Assembly (NCBI GenBank): GCA_003222555.1
Contig: QHWL01000369.1
Span: 1-5,693, forward strand
Direction of reading: 5' to 3'
From: Acidobacteriota bacterium
GTDB lineage: Bacteria; Acidobacteriota; Vicinamibacteria; Vicinamibacterales; CAVVIG01
DNA length: 5,693 nucleotides
Each line of letters starts with the position of its first letter. Position 1 is the stretch's first letter. A program made the translations under genes and the position numbers. This document shows, piece after piece, positions 1-5,583 of the stretch. The notes under the pieces were generated by a model. That model was given only the letters and a program-made list of their open reading frames with translations, was not told the DNA's origin and did not search any database.

Positions 1-53
1 ATTATTCGCGTGTTGAAGGAGGTAGGGACTGCGCTCGCGCGCGAGGCGGTTCA

Positions 54-1643
54 TTATACGCGCACGATCATGGCGGTCACATCGTCGCGCTGGACGGTGC
101 CTTCGCTGAACTGCCGAACCGTGGCGAGCAGACAGTCGAGAAGCGCCGCCGGATCCAGGTGCCGGTTGGCGCTGATGCAGGAAACAATCCGATCGTCGCC
201 GAATTCTTCACCGTGCACGTCGATGGCTTCGCTGACGCCGTCGCTGAAGACGACCAGCACGTCGCCGGAATCGAGCTGGAGTGTCTCCTCCTCGTATTGC
301 GCGTGCGGAAAGAGTCCGAGCACGAGCCCGCCTGCTCGAGCCGCCGGACACCGCCGCGCGTGAAAAGCATCGGCGGATTATGGCCGGCGTTGGAGTACGT
401 CAATCGACCGCCCTGTGAGAGGACACCGTACGCCATCGTGGCGAAGCGGTTTTGCACCGCGCGCCGGATGAGCGCCCGGTTCACGCGCGCCAACGTGGCC
501 GCGGGACCTCCTTCCGTCGAGGCGTGCGCCGTGAACAGGCCCTGGAGCGCCGCCGTCAGCAGCGCCGCGGGCGGCCCTTTGCCGGCCACGTCGCCCAGCG
601 CGAAGCCGAAATCGCCGCTCGGCAGCTCGAGGTACTCGAAAAAGTCGCCGCCGATCGACCGGCACGGGACCGACGCGCCGACCACCTCGACACCCTTACC
701 GACGTACCGGGCGTCTGGCAGCAGTCCCTGCTGAATCTCGGCCGCGATCCGGAGCTCCTGTTCGAGCCGCCCCTTCTCGAGCGTCTCACGATACAACCGC
801 GCGTTCTCGATCGCGACTGCCGCCTCCGTGGCGAGCGTGTCGACTCCGGTCCGCGTCGTCGGCGACAGCAGCGTGCCCTTTTCGCGGCTGTCCAGATACA
901 GAACGCCGATCCGTTTCTGTTCGGGCGCCGCGCCCGGCTCGTGCAGGTACCGGACGAGCCGCAAGGGCGCACAGAGCACGTGTCGGATGCCGAGCGCGAC
1001 CGTGCCCATGTGAGCGTTCGCCAGATGGCCGTCGAGCAGGTCGCTCACGATCCGCGTCTCGCCGGTTGCGAACACGCGTTCGGGGATCTTGTGGCTCGTG
1101 TCGAAGGTCTTTCCTGGCAACGTCACCTGCCCCCGGGCACGCGCCAGCGTGAAGTGGAGTGCGCCATCCGTGTCGGCCAACATGATGAACGCGCGCTCGG
1201 CGCCGGTGACCTCGATCGCCGCGTCCAGGAAGCACGTGCCCCGATCCGAGCGCGCGAAGGCCTTCGAGCAGCGCCGCCATCTGCCGCAGCGTTTCGACTG
1301 CCGACACGGGCCCCCGGCTGGTGCTGCTGACCGACGATCCGGCTTCCTCGACGAGAAACACCAGCTCGGCTCCGCCGCTCCGGCCCAACCGGATGCGATC
1401 GCCGTGGGCCAACGCCCGCTCCGTCACGCCATCGCCGTTCACGAAGGTGCCGTAGCGTGAGCTGCGATCCCGGACGAGGTAACCGTCACCGTGGCGGACG
1501 ATCTCGGCGTGGTCGCGCGAGACATCGCTGCTGACCACACGAAGATCGCTCTCAGTGCGGCGGCCGATCGCGAAGACCGGCTTCTCGACCAGGACCACCC
1601 GCCGGCCGAGGGTATCGGTGACCTCGAGTCGTGCGTCCGCCAC
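54..1643 (-). CDS. FHA-GAF-SpoIIE (PP2C-type) serine phosphatase, RsbU-like, reading frame broken twice
   Basis: This is probably the phosphatase of a partner-switching pathway, dephosphorylating a STAS antagonist such as the one encoded just upstream. Three domains are visible in order. An N-terminal FHA (phosphothreonine-binding) domain covers about residues 1-97, with FAIGRR at 24-29, SRDH at 42-45 and NG at 69-70. A GAF sensor domain follows (roughly 1300-800 bp; GVLYLDSREKG, LATEAAVAIENARLY). The C-terminal SpoIIE/PP2C domain has the metal-binding aspartate motifs GGDFFEY, GDVAGKG, FSDGVSEA and DDVTAMIV. The protein needs three frame segments. FHA is read from 1643 to about 1240, GAF and most of PP2C from about 1231 to about 332, and the last part from about 326 to the TAA at 56-54. 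I chose the GTG at 1643, 1 bp after the STAS stop, because the FHA homology begins there; an ATG at 1679 would overlap the STAS gene. If whole, the protein is about 529 residues. Cytoplasmic, since no membrane segment is seen. The family call is firm; whether the gene is intact in the cell is not. Confidence 0.9.
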
Positions 1644-1644
1644 G

Positions 1645-1995
1645 TTAGACCGCTGCCGACGAGAAGCTGCGCACGGCATCCGATTCGGCGCTGAAGGTTT
1701 CGAACACCGTCACAAGTTTCGTGATGACGAGCAGATCGTGGATGCGCTTGGTCAAGTTCAGCAGCTTCAGGGTTCCACCCTGCCGGCTGACCGTCGCGAA
1801 CGTGCTCACGACCTCACCAATCCCCGCGCTGTCGATGTAAGGCACCTCGCCCAGATTGAGGAGGAAGTGCTTGCGTCCTTGGTGCAACAAGCTGTGAACC
1901 TTGTCTTTGAGCAGCGTATCGCCATCGCCGAGCGTCAGTTTGCCCTTCAAATCCAGAATCGTCACGCTTCCCGCCGTTCGTTCCTCGATCTGCAT
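1645..1995 (-). CDS. STAS-domain anti-sigma-factor antagonist (RsbV/SpoIIAA-like)
   Basis: A single-domain STAS protein of 116 residues, the usual length for the SpoIIAA/RsbV family. In that family the unphosphorylated protein binds an anti-sigma kinase and frees a sigma factor or other target; the kinase phosphorylates a conserved serine and a PP2C phosphatase reverses this. Visible features are the N-terminal strand pattern (VTILDLKGKLTLGDG, 11-25), the signature YIDSAGIGEV with the expected phosphorylatable Ser56, and the later segment GGTLKLLNLTKRIHDLL. I chose the ATG at 1995 because GGAGG stands 6 bases before it and family homology starts immediately; extension to an ATG at 2097 adds only unrelated residues. 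The stop is 1 bp before the GTG of the FHA-GAF-SpoIIE phosphatase, so the two are probably co-transcribed and translationally coupled. The matching HATPase anti-sigma kinase is not in the window and may lie beyond the left edge. Confidence 0.93.
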   Translation of the reverse strand: MQIEERTAGSVTILDLKGKLTLGDGDTLLKDKVHSLLHQGRKHFLLNLGEVPYIDSAGIGEVVSTFATVSRQGGTLKLLNLTKRIHDLLVITKLVTVFETFSAESDAVRSFSSAAV

Positions 1996-2318
1996 CTCAA
2001 TCCTCCGATTCGTGTGACCTCGGGTTACGCCGGCTTCGCCGTCAGCACGCCAATCTGCACCAGCATACGCTTGCTCGATCGCCGCGCGGCCGCTCATCGT
2101 GCCGGCCCACGGGCTCTCGGCGACGCCGCTCCCGGCGCGATCGGACGCCAGTGCCGCCCATCATGCCGTGCCAAAGCGCTTCCCGCGGGGACGAATTATA
2201 CTCGCGCGGGGGCCCTTGACACTCGTTCCTCCACCCCTCCGCTCGGCCGGTGAGACCGACGGGAAGATGCAGGCGTCATTGGCCGCACTTGAAGTGTAGA
2301 ATCGCCGCGGAGGCCCTC
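1996..2318. other. Divergent intergenic region between the STAS and PfpI genes
   Basis: This 323-bp stretch separates two divergently transcribed genes. It contains the minus-strand promoter candidate near 2195-2222, a GGAGG for the STAS gene just upstream of 1995, and a GGAGG for the PfpI gene at 2309-2313. I see no convincing protein-coding frame, tRNA or hairpin with a T-run. A TTGACA on the plus strand (2216-2221) has no acceptable -10 box at the right spacing, so I cannot name a promoter for the rightward gene. Confidence 0.6.
2195..2222 (-). promoter_or_regulatory. Candidate sigma-70-type promoter for the STAS-phosphatase pair
   Basis: On the minus strand a perfect TATAAT (2200-2195) is preceded, after 16 bases, by GTGTCA (2222-2217), a 4 of 6 match to TTGACA. 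A perfect AT-only -10 box stands out in this GC-rich region. It would start transcription near 2188, leaving a leader of about 190 bases before the STAS ATG at 1995. The box sits between short GC arms, CCCGCG (2182-2187) and CGCGGG (2205-2210), which could be an operator. This is a motif match by eye with no experimental support. Confidence 0.4.
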
Positions 2319-2867
2319 ATGTCCAACCCTGCGTCGCTCGCCGGAAAACGGGTGGCGATCCTCGTCGAAGAAGAGTTTGAAGACCGCGAGCTTACCGGAC
2401 CGCTCGAAACGTTGCGCTCGGCCGGCGTGGCGGTCACGATTGTAGGCCCGACGGCCGGAACGGAGTTTCGCGGCAAGCGCGGCCAGGCGGTCGTCACCGC
2501 GGAGATGACTGCGGGAGCGGCGCGCATGACGGACTTCGACGCGCTCGTGATCCCCGGCGGCCACGCCCCCGAGAAGATGCGGATGCGGCACGCGATGGTC
2601 GATCTGGTTCGTGACGCGATGGACACGGTCAAGCCGGTCGCCGCCATCTGTCACGGCCCGCAGCTGCTCATCTCGGCCGACGCGGTTCGCGGCCGCACCC
2701 TGACCTGCTGGCCCTCGATCGCCATCGACGTGAAGAACGCCGGCGGCCTTTACGTCGACAAGCCTGTGGTCGAGGACGGTAACCTCATCACTTCGCGCAA
2801 GCCCGACGATGTGCCCGCTTTCAGCGAGGCGATTATCCGGGCGCTGTCCCGCGTGCAGGTGTCGTAA
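2319..2867 (+). CDS. DJ-1/PfpI family protein (class I glutamine amidotransferase-like fold)
   Basis: The 182-residue product is the normal length for the PfpI/YhbO/DJ-1 group, whose members are described as cysteine proteases, chaperones or protein/nucleotide deglycases acting in stress defence. The nucleophile elbow is clear: AAICHGPQLL, with Cys111 followed by His112. The partner acidic site is in the EEEFEDRELTGP segment (17-28), and the LVIPGGHAPEKMR stretch (76-88) is typical of the family. No signal peptide or membrane helix is seen, so it should be cytoplasmic. The ATG at 2319 is chosen because GGAGG (2309-2313) lies 5 bases upstream and the family homology begins a few residues later; an upstream in-frame ATG at 2250 adds unrelated residues and lacks this spacing. 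It is the only plus-strand gene in the window, so it is monocistronic here, and it converges on the YihY gene. The family is certain; the exact enzymatic activity cannot be read from sequence. Confidence 0.95.
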   Translation: MSNPASLAGKRVAILVEEEFEDRELTGPLETLRSAGVAVTIVGPTAGTEFRGKRGQAVVTAEMTAGAARMTDFDALVIPGGHAPEKMRMRHAMVDLVRDAMDTVKPVAAICHGPQLLISADAVRGRTLTCWPSIAIDVKNAGGLYVDKPVVEDGNLITSRKPDDVPAFSEAIIRALSRVQVS

Positions 2868-2875
2868 CTACGTGG

Positions 2876-2964
2876 TTATCACGAGGTGCCCACGAAGACC
2901 ACGAAGCGTTCTTGTACAAAATCATTCCTCGTGACCTTCGTGATTCTTCGTGGCTTCGTGATAA
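2876..2964. repeat. Imperfect inverted repeat made of seven CACGA(A/G)G units
   Basis: The left arm has CACGAGG at 2880-2886 and CACGAAG at 2891-2897 and 2900-2906. The right arm has the same units in reverse complement at 2927-2933 (CCTCGTG), 2936-2942, 2946-2952 and 2954-2960 (CTTCGTG). The outer ends match exactly (TTATCACGA 2876-2884 against TCGTGATAA 2956-2964). A second 9-bp block pairs as well (CCACGAAGA 2890-2898 with TCTTCGTGG 2945-2953), and a third 7-bp block pairs 2900-2906 with 2936-2942. The whole could fold into a long interrupted hairpin with a loop of about 29 bases. It fills the gap between two convergent stop codons (2867 and 2971), so it may work as a two-way transcription end or RNA-stability element, although there is no T-run. 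Similar CACGAAG-rich intergenic repeats are, from memory, common in several environmental phyla. Confidence 0.8.
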
Positions 2965-2970
2965 ATCGCT

Positions 2971-3891
2971 TCACACCGAGGTTCGTGGCGTCGGAGCTGC
3001 CGGCACGTCTTCCGGACGTCCGCGCAGCAATCGCGCGTATGCAGCGGTAAACTCGACGCCGTACAGCAGGATCACCGCTTGAATGTACACCCACAACAGG
3101 AACACCACCACTGCGGCGATCGAGCCGTTGACCACGGTGAACCGCGTCATATCGCGCACGTACCATGAGAAGGCTTCGAGCGCGCCCTTCCACAGCACTC
3201 CCGTAACCAACGCCCCGACCCACACGTCGCGAAACCGCACCTGCGCGTTCGGCACGAAGTAGTACACCAGCCCTACCACCAGGACGAAGAGCACCGTCGT
3301 CGCGTAGCGGACGGTAAAGCTCCGGAGAATCATCAGTCCCGGAAATCCCTCGAGCACTTCGGCGAACCAGCTCTGCCCCGCAAGCTGCGACGCGCTCACG
3401 AGCAGCAGGCCGACGAGAAGGATCGTGCCGGCAACGACAAGCATGAGAAACGAAACCAGCTTGTGCTTCCAGAAGCTCTGCTGCTTCTCGACGCCCCAAC
3501 CGTAGTTGACGGCCGTGCTGATGGCGCCGAAGAAGCCGAGAGAGCCCCACACGAGCGCGACAGTCCCGGTGAGGCCGAGCGAAAATCCGCTGGTGCGAAA
3601 CTCGTCGAGTTGTTTCGTGATGAAGTCGAACTGCGTCGGAAAATATCGAAGGACGAATGTGAGAACGGCGTTGCGATCGGCCACGTCAGCAGTCGCGCGT
3701 CCGAGTAGCGCGAAGGAGAGCAGAAAGAATGGAAACAGAGAGAGAAGGGCGTAGTACGCGATCGACGCCGCGTAGGTGAGGTTGTCGCTGTCGTAGAATC
3801 CGAGAAAACCGCGCCATGCCGACAGGCCAGTCAGCACTGCGATCGCCCGGGCGCGCCGGCCGACCGCGCTGAGCGCCTTGGCCCCGTTCAC
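2971..3891 (-). CDS. YihY/BrkB family inner-membrane protein (UPF0761)
   Basis: A 306-residue integral membrane protein of the YihY/virulence factor BrkB family, once mislabelled ribonuclease BN. Its molecular function is still poorly defined. Family hallmarks in order are TYAASIAYYALLSLFPFF (39-56, first helix), helices at about 108-130 and 145-168, LFVLVVGLVYYFVPNAQVRF (201-220), a helix near 222-240, and the C-terminal VNGSIAAVVVFLLWVYIQAV (254-273) followed by LLYGVEFTAAYARL. That gives about six membrane helices, with a charged and proline-rich cytoplasmic tail. The only start that fits is the GTG at 3891, 12 bp after the stop of the upstream small gene; an ATG at 3899 runs into a stop after three codons. 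No strong ribosome site is seen, so translation may depend on coupling. It is the last gene of a five-gene membrane operon and ends next to the CACGAAG inverted repeat. Confidence 0.95.
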   Translation of the reverse strand: MNGAKALSAVGRRARAIAVLTGLSAWRGFLGFYDSDNLTYAASIAYYALLSLFPFFLLSFALLGRATADVADRNAVLTFVLRYFPTQFDFITKQLDEFRTSGFSLGLTGTVALVWGSLGFFGAISTAVNYGWGVEKQQSFWKHKLVSFLMLVVAGTILLVGLLLVSASQLAGQSWFAEVLEGFPGLMILRSFTVRYATTVLFVLVVGLVYYFVPNAQVRFRDVWVGALVTGVLWKGALEAFSWYVRDMTRFTVVNGSIAAVVVFLLWVYIQAVILLYGVEFTAAYARLLRGRPEDVPAAPTPRTSV

Positions 3892-3903
3892 GGGGCCATT
3901 ATG

Positions 3904-4128
3904 TCAGGCCGTCGGCGTCGACTCCACCCACGCGCGGTGTACTTCGGTGAGCAAATACGCCGGGACGCCGGCACCAAGCCAGAGTTTCAGCCCGCCGAGC
4001 GCCAGCCGTCTGAGCGGCGGCGTCGTGAGAATCACGTACGCCGCCGCCAGGCCAGCCGACGCGAGGAGCACATGGCCACCGTTCGCGCCGTGCCGGTCGT
4101 CATTCGGCTCAGCTCCTGCGCGGCCCAC
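3904..4128 (-). CDS. Small hypothetical membrane protein, start uncertain
   Basis: I do not recognise a named family. The frame ending at the TGA 3906-3904 encodes two hydrophobic stretches, VLLASAGLAAAYVILTTPPL and LALGGLKLWLGAGVPAYLL, joined by a short basic turn (LRR) and followed by a charged tail (TEVHRAWVES). It looks like a two-helix hairpin membrane protein. The start is unclear. In frame, a GTG at 4128 gives 74 residues with a 20-bp overlap of the YtxH gene, and a GTG at 4071 gives about 55. The best ribosome site (GGAG, 9 bases ahead) instead serves an ATG at 4103 that is out of frame. One missing G after that ATG would yield a 67-residue protein beginning M-D-D-R-H-G, so an indel is suspected. 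It sits between ytxH-like and yihY-like genes in a tight operon, which supports it being real. Confidence 0.65.
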   Translation of the reverse strand: MGRAGAEPNDDRHGANGGHVLLASAGLAAAYVILTTPPLRRLALGGLKLWLGAGVPAYLLTEVHRAWVESTPTA

Positions 4129-4645
4129 CGGTCGAGCTCGACGTGCCGCTCGAGCTCGAGCCGCCAGAGCGGCTGCCGCCTGGCGAATGGCTGCCGCCCG
4201 CCTGCTCCGAGGCGCTCCCACGCGTTTGTTCGCTGCCGCGCGAGGATCCGCCGCTACCGTAGCTCGACGCGCCCGAAGGCGATCCGGTCGACGAGCCAGG
4301 GGTCGAACCGCCCGACGACCAATCCGCGGCGGCGCTGGTCGCATCTTTCACGTAGCGCTGCGCTTCGTCAGCGCCCTTCGCAAGGACATCCCGCGTCTTG
4401 TCGTACACCTCTTTGCCCCGATCGGCCCAGCTGCTGGCGACTTCTGTGGCACGCTGGTACTGATCCGACGCCGCGGTGGCGAGATTGCCGGCCTGTTCGG
4501 AAATCTGGTTGCGAAGCTCCGATCCGGCTTTCGGGGCGAAGAGCATGCCCAGACCTGCGCCGAGCACCGTGCCAGTGAGAAGTCCCATCACAAAGCTGCC
4601 GCCCCCGCCACCTTCGTTGTCGAGACGATCGTATCCGTCGTCCAT
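4109..4645 (-). CDS. YtxH domain-containing protein with Ser/Gly-rich C-terminal tail
   Basis: A 178-residue protein of the YtxH family, members of which are annotated as general-stress or gas-vesicle-like proteins. Residues 17-37 form one membrane helix (SFVMGLLTGTVLGAGLGMLF), running straight into the family signature FAPKAGSELRNQIS (36-49). Residues about 44-108 are an amphipathic, alanine-rich helical region. From about 109 to the end the protein is almost only Ser, Gly, Thr, Pro and Arg, a probably disordered tail of about 70 residues; many YtxH proteins lack anything this long. The ATG at 4645 has an excellent AGGAGG a few bases upstream. The gene starts 21 bp after the DUF948 gene, a neighbour pairing also seen in the Bacillus subtilis ytxGH genes. 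The tail overlaps the possible GTG start of the next gene. Confidence 0.9.
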   Translation of the reverse strand: MDDGYDRLDNEGGGGGSFVMGLLTGTVLGAGLGMLFAPKAGSELRNQISEQAGNLATAASDQYQRATEVASSWADRGKEVYDKTRDVLAKGADEAQRYVKDATSAAADWSSGGSTPGSSTGSPSGASSYGSGGSSRGSEQTRGSASEQAGGSHSPGGSRSGGSSSSGTSSSTGGPRRS

Positions 4646-4666
4646 GACCCCTCCTGTTGAACCGAG

Positions 4667-5078
4667 TCACATCACCCTGTCTGCGCCGTCGGCCGGCGGT
4701 TTGGGCCGCGAGCCGAAGTGCAGCATCCCTTCGATCACGACGCGCAGCCCTCGCGCGAGGCCGATGATTTGGCTCGTCTTCGCCCGCACGTTCGACCGCA
4801 CGCGATCCGCCGTGTCATCGACGCGGTCCATCGTGCTTCGGATGGCGTGGTCGACACGATCGGTCTCTTCCTTCACCTTCGTTCACGTCATCGAGGATCG
4901 CGTTTACACGCGCCATGGTGGGCGCCACCCGCTGTTGGAAGCCGACGACGAGACCCGTTGCCCGCCGGTAGAGCACGAAGGCCGCGATGCCGAGGCCGAC
5001 GAGCACAAGCGCCTCGAGCAGGCTGACGGCGGCCATGATGCCGAGCAACAGATTGGTCGTAGCGAGGTTGGCTTCCAT
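4667..5078 (-). CDS. DUF948 (YtxG-like) membrane-anchored coiled-coil protein, frameshifted
   Basis: The protein is read in two frames. From the ATG at 5078 the first 67 residues comprise a short head, a strong membrane helix (about 13-37, GIMAAVSLLEALVLVGLGIA...VLYRR) and the start of a helical stalk ending in ARVNAILDDVNE. From about 4882 the next frame continues with TKVKEETDRVDHAIRSTMDR, then VDDTADRVRSNVRAKTS and a basic tail ending at the TGA 4669-4667. The heptad-like V/I spacing across the join and the total of about 137 residues fit DUF948 proteins, some of which are general-stress proteins. Removing one A from the AA at 4883-4882 would join the frames as ILDDVTKVKEETDRVD. The start has a TGAGG 8 bases upstream that overlaps the previous gene's stop. 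It lies between two YtxH-like genes. Assignment to DUF948 is from recall of sequence pattern. Confidence 0.78.
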
Positions 5079-5088
5079 GGTGTTCGCC

Positions 5089-5367
5089 TCAGAACGGAGA
5101 CGTCTGGCGGATTCCCGAATACGGCAGCGACGGACCGCCATCGCCAAGCGCGTCGTTCAACAGCCTCCAGCCCTCGCTTGCCGCAGCGGCCGCCCTGTGC
5201 ACCGTGCTGCGGAAACTGTTGAGCTCGCGCGTCACGTCATCGAGCGCCGGCTCGATCTGCCGCCGCAGCGCGCGGCCATGGTCGGTGAAAAGCAGGTACC
5301 CGGCGATTCCACCGAGGACTGCACCAGCCACCACTGCCGCCATTACCACTCGCGAGTTCTCGTTCAC
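5089..5367 (-). CDS. Short YtxH-like single-pass membrane protein
   Basis: A 92-residue protein with one N-terminal membrane helix (about 7-28, VVMAAVVAGAVLGGIAGYLL). It continues as LFTDHGRALRRQIEPAL, which resembles the Lhh-APxxGxxLRxxI signature of YtxH proteins, then an amphipathic helix (DDVTRELNSFRSTVHRAAAA) and a short tail. It is probably a diverged paralogue of the YtxH gene two positions downstream. I chose the GTG at 5367 because a full-length AAGGAGGTG (5379-5371) lies at ideal spacing; a GTG at 5373 is part of that ribosome site itself. Its stop is 10 bp before the DUF948 gene. It appears to be the first gene of the membrane operon and follows the sigma-54 promoter candidate by about 70 bases. 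It could also simply be called a hypothetical membrane protein. Confidence 0.8.
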   Translation of the reverse strand: MNENSRVVMAAVVAGAVLGGIAGYLLFTDHGRALRRQIEPALDDVTRELNSFRSTVHRAAAAASEGWRLLNDALGDGGPSLPYSGIRQTSPF

Positions 5368-5445
5368 GCGCACCTCCTTCGCGAAAAGCAGGAGTCGTTA
5401 ACCGCTCGCTGCCGGAAGACTCCCGGAGAGTTGTTCGTCTCGGGT

Positions 5446-5462
5446 GTTCAAGTTGTATGCCA
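5446..5462 (-). promoter_or_regulatory. Candidate sigma-54 promoter for the membrane operon
   Basis: On the minus strand the sequence TGGCATACAACTTGAAC (5462-5446) matches the sigma-54 consensus TGGCAC-N5-TTGCA. The -24 element TGGCA and the TTG of the -12 element are at the exact spacing; the usual C of the -12 GC is an A. Transcription would start near 5436, about 70 bases before the GTG at 5367. The neighbouring upstream gene encodes an NtrC-family activator, the protein class that sigma-54 promoters need, which raises the plausibility. The rest of the 5380-5583 intergenic stretch shows no convincing gene. Confidence 0.5.
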
Positions 5463-5583
5463 CGACGCCCTCGCTCGAGAAGCCGTCGTGCGAGCCATCT
5501 CCAGACCTCGAGCGCTACCTCGACGTCGGGATTCAAGACGCCTAGCCCTGTAAGTAAATTGTCGCGAGCGAACCCTTTGGTGC

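Noticed and set aside
34..45. Perfect palindrome CTCGCGCGCGAG just after the phosphatase stop
   Set aside because: It has no following T-run on the minus strand and is only 12 bases of alternating GC, so a terminator call is not supported.
159..1330. Long open frames on the plus strand opposite the phosphatase gene
   Set aside because: Their products are low-complexity, Arg/Ala/Pro-rich with no family resemblance; they are antisense shadows typical of GC-rich DNA.
1996..2097. N-terminal extension of the STAS protein to an ATG at 2097
   Set aside because: The extra 34 residues show no STAS homology, while the ATG at 1995 has a well-placed GGAGG.
2216..2221. Plus-strand TTGACA as -35 box for the PfpI gene
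   Set aside because: No TATAAT-like sequence occurs 15-19 bases downstream; the region there is C/G-rich.
2876..2964. CACGAAG units as a CRISPR array
   Set aside because: The units are 7 bases, separated by 1-20 bases and inverted halfway; there are no spacers of CRISPR length.
5398..5511. Minus-strand short frame ending at 5398, containing VVAYNLNTRDEQLSGSLP
   Set aside because: It looks protein-like, but it has no usable start or ribosome site and an upstream stop; it also covers the sigma-54 promoter candidate.
5237..5536. Minus-strand open frame overlapping the first operon gene (99 codons from a TTG)
   Set aside because: It starts at TTG without a ribosome site, is Arg-rich, and overlaps the well-supported 5089-5367 gene.
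4987..5553. Plus-strand open frame of 188 codons across the operon's first gene
   Set aside because: It is antisense to two supported minus-strand genes, Arg-rich, and without recognisable motifs.
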